A DNA stretch of 64,000 nt from Bos javanicus (Eukaryota > Chordata > Mammalia > Artiodactyla > Bovidae), in contig NC_083881.1 of the NCBI RefSeq assembly GCF_032452875.1, positions 61,325,689 through 61,389,688 on the forward strand. The letters are read 5' to 3'. Below, one piece after another: positions 1 to 10,328 of the stretch. Below the pieces are notes generated by a model. The model saw nothing but the letters and a program-made list of their open reading frames with translations, had not been told where the DNA came from and searched no databases. The translations under genes and the position numbers were made by a program. Numbering within the stretch: the stretch's first letter is position 1; every line of letters begins with the position of its first letter.

Positions 1-1341
1 AAAACACATATTAGAGAAAATGTGAATGAATGTTATAATTATTCCTTGAAGTTACTCACACTACTTGATTTGATCAGATTAAACAATCAAAATGGTTCTG
101 ATTAGCCAATGGAAATCTCACCACATCATCTGTTCAGTGCTCAAAATGACAACTTTGCACTGGCTTGGAAATCTACTGAAAGATTACAGTAATACACTGA
201 TAATTTGCCATATCTTTTAAAAGTACTTCTACTCAGTAATCAAAAGCCCTCCTATTTCAGACACGAGTCTACAATGAGGTAGCTGGACAACTATTCCACT
301 AAACAACAAGGGAAGACTGCAAAATCAAGCCTAGTCCGTTTTTAAAGCTGTGTCTATATTAAAATTGCCGGGGTTTCAACTCTTAGAAACAATCTGAGGA
401 AATAAGTCTTTACCTTTCTCAGCCTTTCTGGAGAAAATCTACAAAAAAATTTGTCATCTTACCTTCACAAAATTTATCATCCTAATAGATCTGTAGGAGA
501 GGACAGGCTCCTGTCTCTACAGGTAACTCTTTCTTCCCACACCTCCCTAGCCATCTGCATATCTCTAAAGCAGACGCAGGCAACTGAGGCACCTGGGGCA
601 ATCTTTACTGTCACTCTGCTCCTCCCCTGCCATGTGGTTTCTTTTACGGTCGGGCAGATCTCATGGAGAAGGAAAAGGCAACCCACCCAGTACTCTTGCC
701 TAGGAAATTCCATGGATGGAGGAGCCTGGTGGGCTACAGTCCATGGGGTTGCAAAGAATCGGACACGACTGAGAGACTTCACTTTCTTTCTTTCTTTTTA
801 CAAAGACTACTTAAGCACTATACTTAAAAAAGTCACTTCTTAGCAAAACACTATCTACAGCCCCCAAATCCCCAAAATCTTCTAGTCACTGATTTGCTTC
901 AGACAAACAGGCCCAAGTGAACATAACAACTACTCATGAAAATATATGTAGTCCAAGCATTTTAGTCCAGGCAATAGAAGATTATATGTTCACGGAATTA
1001 GTAAAAATTCAGAATTCACATTTTTTACCATGAGGAATTACCAAATTGACTCAGGAGAGCAAAGTATCTGCCAGGTGCACGATATTTCAAAATCATTCAC
1101 AACTATAATTCATAGAGAATGAACCCTATCTTAGGCAAATCCACTAAACAAAGCCACAAATGTACACAAAATATAAGCCAGTAGGGAGATTTAATTTTCA
1201 AAGGCATTTATTCAAAGTAGGACTTATTTACAACTTGAAGAAATCCCTTACTGTTATCTTTTTCAAAAAAAGGTTGCATTTATAGCTTATTCCAGAACAG
1301 AGCATAAACTATTCTTCATAAAGATATGAAGAACTACTCAC
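1..1341 (-). other. FZD6: FZD6 intron downstream of the first coding exon (partial)
   Basis: AT-rich intronic sequence follows the donor at 1341 in transcription order and runs off the left end. The only repeat I recognise is a sense-strand Bov-A monomer at 664-796. I see no further exon. Confidence 0.8.
664..796 (+). mobile_element. Bov-A SINE monomer
   Basis: It carries the diagnostic Bov-A core in order: a GGAGAAGG-type start, CAACCCACCCAGTACTCTTG, then GGAGCCTGGTGGGCTACAG, then a GGACACGACTGAG end. A short TTTC-rich tail follows. It lies antisense to FZD6 in the intron. Confidence 0.9.
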
Positions 1342-1518
1342 CTCCATTTCTACAGCAGCAATACTCTGGTCATAATGACCCATCAGATTAGGGAAAAATG
1401 TCATGTTGTAGGCCATTTTCATACATCTGGGAACAGTAATTGGTTCACAGGTGAAAAGACTGTGCCCTCTTACCAGGGGTAGAAAAATACATGTCCACAA
1501 AAATGTAAATGTTTCCAT
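1342..1518 (-). CDS. FZD6: Frizzled-6, first coding exon (N-terminal 59 codons)
   Basis: FZD6 is a seven-transmembrane Wnt receptor of the plasma membrane, acting mainly in planar cell polarity. This exon encodes the signal peptide and the start of the extracellular cysteine-rich Wnt-binding domain. On the minus strand, ATG at 1518-1516 opens 59 codons. Residues 1-18 form a hydrophobic signal peptide ending LPLVRG. The domain then begins [14 protein letters not shown], with Cys24 and Cys32 and an N-glycosylation sequon at Asn38-Met-Thr. The exon ends in VEME, followed directly by the splice donor GTGAGT (1341-1336). Human FZD6, from memory, is almost identical here and continues in exon 3, which lies outside the window to the left. 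The frame stays open three codons further upstream to a TTG, but ATG at 1518 matches the known start. Past the donor the frame reads intron and stops. Position 8 is Trp, where I recall Leu in human. Confidence 0.96.
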
Positions 1519-1673
1519 TCTCTTCAAATTCCTAATTTTACCACATGGCTTGGATTAATCACTCTTCATTCTCAGATTTCCATCCAAAGATAAAAATGTT
1601 CAAATTCCTCATTTGATTATTTTACCATTTTGAAGGAAGCTCTTTTTCCTGAAAATGAGTTCTGGGTCAATTA
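1519..1673 (-). other. FZD6: FZD6 exon 2, 5' UTR part with candidate splice acceptors
   Basis: This stretch directly precedes the FZD6 start codon on the minus strand. Two plausible acceptors are visible. One has a pyrimidine-rich tract ending TTTTTACAG, with the exon starting at 1673. The other ends CATTTTCAG, with the exon starting at 1648. The first has the better polypyrimidine tract. That the start codon lies in a second exon is known for FZD6; which acceptor is used is inference. Confidence 0.55.
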
Positions 1674-2291
1674 CTGTAAAAACAATCAAAAGGGTGTATC
1701 AGCAACATTTGTTATCGACTCAAATGCAAACGTCAAAGTGCAGAGTTTCATGCTAGGTAATTAACACTGGGAAAACGACGGAAAATTTCGTCCCATCAAT
1801 TACTGTTCCACCTGCCTTGGCACAGAATCTGTGACTTGCGGAGGAAATCTCATCTCTAGGGACCGGATGACCGGAGGTTCGTGCTGTATGGAACACAGGG
1901 TAAAAGCGGGGCACTGGATGAGTGAGATGGAGAAAATGGTGGGGCTGGGAACAAGTTAATGAGGATTAACAGAACTGTAAAATCTAAAAGGCCCTGTCGG
2001 GTGTTTTATTACGCACAAGAAAACTGAGTTGCAGGGAAGATCTCACGAGTTCTTAAATTCTTTAAAGACTCTAAAAGGGCCAGCTTTTGTGGCACTCTTC
2101 TGGAGACTAACTTTTGTCTTTAAAAAGGCCAACCAGAGGGAGACTTCTAGGATTCCTACTGCGGAGGAGCGAAACGAGTGTTCAAAAGGCTGGGGAGGGG
2201 GAGGGGAGTAGCGATCTCACAGAAAAGAAAAATGAGCAAAGCTGTCCCGGGAGGCCGACGGAGTTTCGGTGGGAGGGAAGCTGTGGGCACT

Positions 2292-2498
2292 GAGCCACGA
2301 ATCGTCGCACCCGTCACCCCATCCCCCCAACACACACACACACACATGTACGTCCCGGCTTCCAGCGCCGGGCAGGGCAACTCACCCCCTCACCCCATCC
2401 CCCCAAAACATACACACAGAGCCACGAATCGTCGCACCCCCTCACCCCATCCCCCAACACACACACACACACATACAGCACCGGGCAGGGCAATGCGC
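2292..2498. repeat. 127-bp tandem duplication containing CA microsatellites
   Basis: The motif GAGCCACGAATCGTCGCACC recurs at 2292 and 2419, a period of 127. It is followed in both copies by CACCCCATCCCCC and a run of CA dinucleotides. The second copy is partial (about 80 bases). A third CACCCCATCCCCC plus a short CA block lies near 2390. The duplication sits at the edge of the FZD6 CpG island. Confidence 0.85.
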
Positions 2499-2767
2499 CC
2501 CACCCCCGGGCACCTGCCCCAGGCCCAGCGCCGTGCTCCGCGTCCCTGGCCCCGCGGGGACCAACATCGCAGCGCCCCAGCTTCCTGGGAACCTCGGGCC
2601 GGCGCGGACCGTCCGGCCGCAGCCTTTCGCGCACCTGCGGCTCGGAGCGCGCGCCCCCTACCCACCCCGCACCCCTCCAGGCCCGCCCCGCTCACCCCGC
2701 TCGCCCTGGCGCGCGCAAGCCCGCCCGCCCGCGGCCACTCGCCCAGTTGGCGTCCGAGGAACCTCAC

Positions 2768-3110
2768 CTCGGGCGGCGGTCGAAGGCACCCGTTCCTCCC
2801 CGTCCCCGTCCAGCCCACCGTCCCCCTGCGGCCAGCGACGGCTCCAGGGAGCGTCCGGGACTCCGGCCACCACGGGAGCCGGGAGTCGCACGGCCGGGCG
2901 AGAGCTGAGCAATCCCGCGAGACAGCGCCGCCAGGTCGGACGGGCAGGTCCCGGCTCGCGGCGGCGGCGGACCTGGCTCTCCGCCCGGGCCCCACCCGCG
3001 CCGCGCCGTCCGGGTCTGGCTCTGGGCTCGCCCCACCCGGCAGGGGCGAACAGTGTTGCGGGGGCGAGGTCCAGCTGCGGGGCCTGGGGGCCCCCTCCAC
3101 CTCGCCGTCT
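2768..3110 (-). other. FZD6: candidate non-coding exon 1 of FZD6
   Basis: On the minus strand the best splice donor inside the CpG island is CCCGAG followed by GTGAGG, placing the exon end at 2768. The resulting intron to the acceptor near 1674 or 1649 would be about 1.1 kb. A weaker donor lies near 2690. The upstream end is arbitrary within the island. This is inference from splice-site consensus and FZD6 gene structure. Confidence 0.4.
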
Positions 3111-3130
3111 CTTCTGTGCCGTCCGCAGGG

Positions 3131-3499
3131 GTTCAGCCTAGAGGGTTTTTGTTTTTTCTTTTGAAGTTCTTATTGAGTCCCAGATAAAACTTCTTTTAGA
3201 AAAACCCAATTTATTTCGAATTTCAGGAGCCAAGAATTTTTAAACGGGGCCAGTTTGCTCTGTAAAGTCCATTGCCCAAGTGACCTTAGAGGGTGGGTAA
3301 TTTCCTGGGTATCTGTCCTAAAAAAAACAAAAACAAAAAACAAAAAAACCTGTATAATTTATTAATTCAGGGTGTCTGGTCACTAACTGGAGACACAGGT
3401 GGCAATGATTTCAGGCCTGGCAGGTCCTGTGGTTTACTGATGCAGAACCGTATTAGAAAGTTGAACTGCTCTAGAAGTCAACCCAGTTTTTAGTACCAA
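3131..3499. other. FZD6 upstream single-copy sequence
   Basis: Beyond the CpG island the composition drops back to AT-rich. An A-rich run with interspersed C lies at 3319-3350. I see no gene or recognisable repeat. Confidence 0.5.
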
Positions 3500-3617
3500 A
3501 AAATGGCAACCCACTCCAGTGTTCTTGCCTGGAGAATCCCAGGGGCAGGAGAGCCTGGTGGGCTGACGTCTATGGGGTCACACAGAGTCGGACACGATTG
3601 AAGTGACTTAGCAGCGG
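3500..3617 (+). mobile_element. Bov-A SINE monomer (second half of Bov-A2 type)
   Basis: It starts at ATGGCAACCCACTCCAG, continues through GAGAATCCCAGGGGCAGG, and ends GAAGTGACTTAGCAGC, the typical 3' half of a Bov-A2 dimer. Confidence 0.88.
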
Positions 3618-4229
3618 TGCCACACATCATCTCACGGTGCTTCCCTGTTCATCCCTCCTTCCCTCTTAAAGTTGGAAAATCACCAGATCTTACTGTAACT
3701 AAGTTTGGTCTTTTGCAGAATGTCATACCCTTCTTTTTGTCCAGTGGAGTCAAACAGTATGTAGCCTTTTCAGACTGGCTTCTCAGGCTCTTTCACGGAG
3801 TAATATTCCTTCATGTCTTCTTGCGTCTTGATAGCTCATTTCTTTTTGGTGATAAATAATATTGTATTGTATGGATGGACCACAGGTTATTTATCCATTC
3901 ACCTACTGAAAGACATCTTGGTTGATTCCAAGTATGAGCTCTTGTGAATAAAGCTGTTATAAACATTTGTGCACAGGTTTTTGTGTGGAAGTAAGTTTTC
4001 AGTTCCTTTGAGTAAATACCAAGGAACCAGCTTGTGTGGTAAGAGTATATTTAGTTTTATGTGTTTTTAAAAAGTGCCAAACTGTCTTCCAAAGTGGCTC
4101 TACCACTTTACATTCACACCAGCAGTGCTTGAGAGTTCCTGCTTTTTCACGACTTGCCAACATTTGCTATTGTTAGTGTTCTGGATTTTGGCTGTTCTGA
4201 TAGGTATTTAGTGATAGCTCTGTTTTAAT

Positions 4230-4315
4230 CCCAGGAACCGAAGAGCCTGGTGGGCTGCCGTCTCTGGGGTCGCACAGAGTCGGACACGATTGAAGCGACT
4301 TAGCAGCAGCAGCAG
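4230..4315 (+). mobile_element. Bov-A SINE fragment in L1
   Basis: A 3' half Bov-A2 piece ending TTAGCAGCAGCAG. The flanking L1 sequence CTGTTTTAAT is repeated exactly at 4220-4229 and 4316-4325, a 10-bp target-site duplication that fixes both ends. Confidence 0.92.
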
Positions 4316-5160
4316 CTGTTTTAATTTGCATTTCCCTGATGAAATTTGATGTGAGCATTTTTTCATGTGCTTTTTTGTCATTTGAATATCTTCTTTGATG
4401 AGGTGTTTATTAAGGTCTTTGGCCTATTTTTTAATTGGGTTGTTTGTTTTCTTATGGTTGAATTTAAAGAGTCCTGTGTATATTTTGGATATCAGTTCTT
4501 TATCAGTTATATCTTTTGCAAATATTTTCTCCATTCTGTGATTTAACGTCTAATTCTCTAGACCTCATCTTTCATAGAGCAGAAGTTAATTGATTTTAAT
4601 GAAGTACAGTTTATTAATTATTTCTTTCATGGATCGTGCCTTTGGTGTTGTATCTAAAAAGTTGTCACCAAACCCAAGGACGTCTAGATTTTCTCATATG
4701 TTGTCTTCTAGGAGTTTTATAGTTTTGTGTTTAAATTTAGGTCTGTGATTCATTTTTAGTTAATTTTTGTGACAGCTGTAAGATTTGTGACGTTGATTTC
4801 TTTTTTCTGCATGTGCACATCTAGTTGTTCCAGCACTGTTTATTGAAAAGATGGTCTTTTCAACTTTGTCAGGGATGAGTTGATTTTCTTTATATGGGTC
4901 TGTTTCTGGGCCCTCTGTCCTGTTCCACTGATGCATTTGTCTATTCTTTCACCAATGCCGCACTACTTTGGTTACTGTAGCTTCGTAGTGAGTCCAAGTT
5001 GGTAGTACCTGCTTCCAACTTTGTTCTTCCTCAATATTGTGTTGGCTATTCCGGGTCTTTTTGTTCTCTTTATAAACTTTAGAATCATTTTGTCAATATC
5101 CACAAAATAATTTGTTGGGATTTTGATTGGGATTTCATTGAATCTCAATAGATTTGGGAA

Positions 5161-5800
5161 TGAAGATCATGGCATCTGGTCCCATCACTTCATGGCAAAT
5201 AGATGGGGAAACAGTGGAAACAATGGCTGACTTTATTTTGGGGGGCTCCAAAATCACTTCAGATGGTGACTGCAGCCATGAAATGACCAACCTAGACAGC
5301 ATATTAAAAAACAGAGACATTACTTTGCCAACAAAGGTCCATCTAGTCAAGGCTATGGTTTTTCCAGTAGTCATGTATGGATGTGAGAGTTGGACTATAA
5401 AGAAAGCTGAGTGCCGAAGATTTGATGCTTTTGAACTGTGGTGTTGGAGAGGGCTCTTGAGAGTCCCTTGGACTGCAAGGAGATCCAACCAGTCCATCCT
5501 AAAGGAGACAGCTCTGAATATTCATTGGAAAGACTGAAGCTGAAGCTGAAACTCCAATATTTTGGCCACCTGATGCAAAGAGCTGACTCATTGGAAAAGA
5601 CCCTGATGCTGGGAAAGATTGAAGGCGGGAGGAGAAGGGGACGACAGAAGATGAGATGGTTGGATGGCATCACTGACTCAATGGGCATGAGTTTGAGTAA
5701 ACTCTGGGAGTTGGTGATGGACAGGGAGGCCTGGCGTGCTGCAGTCCAGGGGGTTGTAAAGAGTCAGACACGACTGAGCAACTGAACTGAACAGAACTGA
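5161..5800 (+). mobile_element. BovB LINE 3' fragment in L1
   Basis: This 5'-truncated BovB matches 31465-32130 of the longer copy and carries the C-terminal reverse-transcriptase region, but with an internal deletion of about 30 bases after 5280. It ends in a CTGAACTGAAC-type tail. GATTTGGGAA occurs at both 5151-5160 and 5801-5810, a target-site duplication inside the older L1. The frame is broken near 5535. Confidence 0.93.
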
Positions 5801-6580
5801 GATTTGGGAAGCACTAGTTGGAGAGTGCTAACATCTTGCCAGTATTGAGTCTTCCTATCCCTGATCATCAGGTATCTTTATTTCTTTTTTGATTTCTTTC
5901 ATCACAGCGTTGTGGTTTTCCTTGTTACAATTTTATTTACACTTTGTTAGGTTTATGCTCAAACATTTCATTTTTAGATATGCTATTGTAAATGGTATTG
6001 GAATTGTTTGCTTTTAATTGGTATTGTACTTTTTATTTCAAATTCACTTGTTCATTGCTGGTACATAGGAAGGGAATGGGATCTATGTTAACCTTGTATC
6101 CTGCAACCTTACCTGTAACCTTAGTTACAGGTGTTTTTAATAGATCTTTCCAGATTTTCTACATAGACAATCATGGCATGTGTAAACAGAAACAGTTTCA
6201 TTTCTTCCCATCCAATCTGTATACCTTTTACTTTTTTTTTTTTTTGTCTCATTGCCTTAGCTGGGACTTCCACTACAATGTTGATAAAGGAATAGTGAGA
6301 AGGAACATTCTTCCCTGGTCCCTGATGGTAGCAGGAAAGCTTCTAGCATTTAATATTATGTTAGCTATAGGTTCTTTAGTAGAACTTTTATCTTAAATGG
6401 GTGGTAGATTTCATCAAGTGCTTTTTCTGCATATATTGATAGGATTACATGATTTTTCTTCTTTACCGTGTTGATGTGATGGATTGCATGAATTTTCAAA
6501 TGTTGAATTAGTCTTGCATACCTGAGATAAATCTGAAGTCTGCTCTGCTGAAATGAATATAGCTACTGTAGCTTTCCTTT

Positions 6581-6853
6581 TTGGAGAAGGCAATGGCACC
6601 CACTCCAGTACTCTTGCCTGGAAAATCCCATGGATGGAGGAGCCTGGTAGGCTGCAGTCCATGGGGTCGCTAAGAGTCAGACACAACTGAGCGACTTCAC
6701 TTTCAGTTTTCACTTGCATGCATTGGAGAAGGAAATGGCAACCCACTCCAGTGTTCTTGCCTGGAGAATCCCAGGGACGGGGGAGCCTGGTGGGCTGCCA
6801 TCTATGGGGTCGCACAGAGTCGGACACGACTGAAGCAACTTAGCAGCAGCAGC
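6581..6853 (+). mobile_element. Bov-A2 SINE dimer
   Basis: Two Bov-A units are joined by the CTTTCAGTTTTCACTTGCAT linker, and the element ends in an AGCAGC repeat. Flanking AGCTTTCCTTT (6570-6580) and AGCTTTCTTTT (from 6854) look like the target-site duplication. Confidence 0.92.
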
Positions 6854-6864
6854 AGCTTTCTTTT

Positions 6865-7190
6865 TATTTATTTACTTCTTTTTGGCTGTGCTGGGTCTTT
6901 GTAGCTGCAAGGGCTTTTCTCGTTGCGGCAAGTGGGGGCTACTCTCTACTTGTGGTGCGTGGGCTTCTCATTGTGGGGGCTTCTCTCGTTGCAGAGCATG
7001 GGCTCTAGAGCAGGTGGGCTTCAGTAGGCTCAGCAGTTGCGGCTCCCGGGTTCTAGAGCACAGGCTCAACAGCTGTGGTGCACCAGCTTAGTTGCTCCTC
7101 GGCCTGTGGGATCTTCCCAGACCAGGGATCAAAACTATGTCTCCTGCATTGGCAGGTGGATTCTTTACCACTGAGACACAGGGGAGCCCT
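6865..7190 (-). mobile_element. CHR-type tRNA-derived SINE
   Basis: Reverse complement of the long cetartiodactyl SINE. The A-rich tail (TTTTTATTTATTT) lies on the left, then GTGCTGGGTCTTTG and GGCTCCCGGGTTCTAGAGC. The tRNA-like head on the right includes the B-box-like CCAGGGATCAAAAC. AGCTTTCTTTT recurs at its right edge (7191). Confidence 0.9.
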
Positions 7191-7845
7191 AGCTTTCTTT
7201 TGATTGGTATTAGTGTGGCATATCTTTCTCCATTCCTTTACTTTTAACTTATATGTGTCTTTATTTTTCAACTGGATTTCTTATGGACAACACATTGCTG
7301 AGGCTTGTGTTTTGATCCATTCTCATAACCTCTGCCTTTTAATTAGTATATTTCTACCATTGATGTTTAAAGTGATTATTGATATGGTTGGATTAATATC
7401 TGACATTTGATGCTGTCTTCTATTCATTGACCTTGGTCTTGTTGCTATTTCTGCCTTTCACTTTTTTCCTGCCTTCTGTAGTTTTAATTGAGCATTTTGT
7501 ATAATTCCATTTGCTCTTTTTAGCATATAAATTATTACTTCTTTTCCTACTATTTTTTTAATGGTTGCCCTGGAGTTTGCAATATATATTTACAACTCAT
7601 TCAAGTCCACTTTCAAATAACACTGTGCTGCTTCAGGAGTTGTACAAGTGCCTTATAATAACAAAGTATTCTTAATTCCTTTCTCCCACCCTTTATATCA
7701 TTGCTATCACTCATTTCACTTACACATAAGCTATAATCATTGAATGAGTAGTTGCTATTACTATTTTGAACAAACTATTATCTCTTAGATCAACTAAGAA
7801 TAAGAAAAATAAAGGTTTTAGTTTGCCTTCACTTATTCTTTCTCT

Positions 7846-8111
7846 GGAGAAGGCAATGGCACCCCACTCCAGTACTCTTGCCTGGAAAATCCCATGGACG
7901 GAGGAGCCTGGTAGGCTGCAGTCCATGGGGTCGCCAAGAGTCAGACACGACTGAGCAACTTCACTTTCACTTTTCACTTTCATGCATTGGAGAAGGAAAT
8001 GGCAACCCACTCCAGAGTTCTTGCCTGGAGAATCCCAGGGATTGGGGAGCCTGGTGGGCTGCTGTCTATGGGGTCGCACAGAGTTGGACACGACTGAAGT
8101 GACTTAGCAGC
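7846..8111 (+). mobile_element. Bov-A2 SINE dimer in L1
   Basis: A full dimer with two CACTCCAGT cores and the CACTTTCACTTTTCACTTTC linker. The 11-bp target-site duplication ATTCTTTCTCT is perfect at 7835-7845 and 8112-8122. Confidence 0.95.
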
Positions 8112-9056
8112 ATTCTTTCTCTAATGCTTTTCTTTCCTTTGTTAGATCTGGTTTCTGACCGATATAATTTTCCTTTTTTCTGAAGAACTTATTTTAACAT
8201 TTCTTACAAGGCAACAAATTCCCTCAATGTTTGGCTGAAAAAGTCTTTATTTTTCCTTAGCTTTTGAAGGATGATTTTGCAGGATACAGAATTCTAGGTT
8301 GGTGGGTTTTCTTTTTTCTCTTAACACTAAATATTTCATTTCAGTCTTTTTTTGCTTGCATGAATTCTGAGAAGTAAAATTTAATTCTTATTTTTGCTCC
8401 TCCATAAGTATGATTTTCCCCCCACTCTGGCTTCAAGATTTTTTCTTTATTTTTAATTTTCTGCAATTTGCATTTTCCATGCCTAGGTGTAATGTTTTGT
8501 TTTCTGCATTTATCCTGCTTGGTATTCTCTGAGCTTCCTGTCTCTGTGGTTTGGTGTCTGACATTAAAATGGGAGGAGTTTCTCAGTCATTATTTCTTCA
8601 AATATTTCTTCTGTTCCTTTTTCTCTTTCTTCTCCTCTGGTATTTCAAAAACATATATGTTATACTTTTGTAGCTGTTCCAGAGTCCCTAGACATTCTAT
8701 TCAATTTTTTTCTCAATCTTTTGTCTCTCTTTGCTTTTCAGTTTTGGAAGTTTGTATTGATATATCCTCAAGCTCAGAGGTTCTTTCCTCAACTGTGTCC
8801 AGCCTACTAAAGAGCCCATTTCTGTTACACTGTTATGTCTATTTTTTTAATCTCTAGCATGTTTTTGTGATTCTTTCTTAGGGTTTCCATTTATCTGCTT
8901 ACATCATCCATCTGTTCTTGCATGTTGTCTATTTTTTTCATTTAGAGCCCTTAGCATATTAATCATAGTTATTTTAAATTTCTAGTCTGATAATTCCAAC
9001 ATTCCTGCCATATCTAAGTCTGATTCTGTTGCTTGCTCTGTTTCTTCGTATTGTGG

Positions 9057-9078
9057 GTTTTTTTTTTTTTTTTTTTTT
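9057..9078. repeat. poly(T) tract inside L1
   Basis: An uninterrupted run of about 22 T within the antisense L1 sequence. It may be an expanded homopolymer or mark a small lost insertion. Confidence 0.8.
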
Positions 9079-9345
9079 GCTTTATGGTATGCCATAAAAC
9101 TTTTTGTTGAAAGCCAGACATGATGTACTGGGTGAAGGGAACTTAGGTAAGCAAAGCTTTAGTGCTGTGATGTTAAGGTGGTGGTGGTAGGGGAAGCATC
9201 CTGTAGATGTATGATTAGGTCTCAGTCTTTAGTGTGCCTGTGATCTTGATCTAGGAATTTCTCAGTTAATACTCCCATTAGGTGGGATAGTATGGCTAGA
9301 GTGGGCTGCCATGGAGTGTTTCTCTCTTCCCAGATCAGTTACAAC

Positions 9346-10328
9346 CTTCACGGAGATCCAGTGTTTGCAGCATACCACACTTCTGGGAGTTTTATCTTCT
9401 GAAGCTCTACCAGATTCTCACAGTGAATATTAGAAAAAAAAAAAAAAAGCTCACATTTCTGGCAGGGTGGAAAGAAAAGGTAAGATTTTGAAACATGCTA
9501 GAGAATTCTGTTCTTAACAGTTGAAAACTTAAGTTAGGCTCTGATAAAGCCATGAAATTAAAAGATGCTTGCTCCTTGGAAGAAAAGCTATGACCAACTT
9601 AGACAGCATATTAAAAACCAGAGATATGACTTTACCAACAAAGGTCCATCTAGTCAAAGCTATGGTTTTTCCAGTAGTCATGTATGGATGTGAGAGTTGG
9701 ACTCTAAAGAAAGCTGAGGACCAAAGAATTGATGCTTTTGAACTGTGGTGTTGGAGAAGACTCTTAGAGTCCCTTGGACTGCAAGGTAATCCAACCAGTT
9801 CATCCTAAAGGAAATCCATCCTGAATATTCATTGGAAGGACTGATGCTGAAGCTGAAACTCCAATACTTTGGTCACCTAATGCAAAGAACCGATTTATTG
9901 GAAAAGACCCTGATGCTGGGCAGGATGGAAGGCGGGAGGAGAAGGGGATGACAGAAGATGAGATGGTTGGGTGGCATCACTGATGCAGTGGACATGAGTT
10001 TGAGTAGGCTCCTGGAGTTGGTGATGGACAGGGAAACCTGGCTTGCTGCAGTCCATGGAGTCACAAAGAGTTGGACACAACTGAGTGACTGAACTGAACT
10101 GAAAACCCCAAAGGTTAGTTTCTGGTAAGATAATTTCTCTAGAGGGCAGGACTCGTTAAGAACAGAATTCTGTAGCATGTTTCAAAATGTTACCTTTTCT
10201 TTCCACCCTGCCAGAAATGTGAGGGTTTTTTTTTTTTTTCTAATATTCATTGTGAGAATCTGGTAGAGCTTCAGAAGATAAAACTCCCGAAAGTGTGGGT
10301 ATCCTGCGAACACTGGATCTCCATGAAG
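9346..10328. repeat. Large inverted repeat, arms about 173 bp, loop about 636 bp
   Basis: The left arm (9346-9518) and right arm (10155-10328) are reverse complements, with about ten substitutions and small indels by eye. Both arms contain CTGAAGCTCTACCAGATTC, an A/T homopolymer run and CAGGGTGGAAAGAAAAGGTAA. The loop holds the BovB fragment 9549-10103. The outer part of each arm looks L1-derived and the inner part is unrecognised. Confidence 0.9.
9549..10103 (+). mobile_element. BovB LINE 3' fragment
   Basis: It begins at CATGAAATTAAAAGATGCTT, corresponding to about 31579 of the long copy, and ends in CTGAACTGAACTGA. It lies in the loop of the inverted repeat. The reading frame is broken after about 80 codons. 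Confidence 0.93.

Larger units (their letters stand above)
2230..3130 (-). promoter_or_regulatory. FZD6: CpG island, FZD6 promoter region
   Basis: GC content and CpG density rise sharply here, especially at 2480-3120, against an AT-rich CpG-poor surround. The island lies about 0.7-1.6 kb upstream of the FZD6 coding exon on its strand, which is the expected place for exon 1 and the core promoter. GC-box-like GGGGCG runs are visible. I see no convincing TATA box, typical of a CpG-island promoter. The left part carries two CA tracts inside a tandem duplication. The transcription start site cannot be placed from sequence alone. Confidence 0.85.
3640..9345 (-). mobile_element. Old L1 LINE, minus strand, fragmented by younger insertions
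   Basis: The plus strand reads as the reverse complement of an L1. The 3' UTR end comes first (near 3640, including CCATTCACCTACTGAAAGAC at 3896), then ORF2-derived sequence (4400-7800), then 5'-proximal sequence to about 9340. No L1 reading frame survives. It is split by a Bov-A (4230-4315), a BovB tail (5161-5800), a Bov-A2 (6581-6853), a CHR SINE (6865-7190) and another Bov-A2 (7846-8111). The L1 resumes after each one, several with target-site duplications. Divergence suggests an L1M-class element older than the ruminant repeats. Confidence 0.85.

Noticed and set aside
1309..1527. FZD6 frame read as a 72-codon unit with an upstream TTG start and a C-terminal SSSSYLYEE.
   Set aside because: The first codons precede the known ATG, and the last codons lie beyond the splice donor in the intron.
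2178..3164. Overlapping open frames of 328, 290 and 236 codons on both strands in the CpG island.
   Set aside because: Stop codons are rare in GC-rich DNA. The predicted proteins are Pro/Arg/Ala-rich without domains and overlap in several frames on both strands. The region is better explained as promoter and 5' UTR.
6838..6856. AGCAGCAGC runs as possible CAG microsatellites or CRISPR-like spaced repeats.
   Set aside because: They are the normal 3' tails of Bov-A2 SINEs. No array with regular spacers exists in the window.
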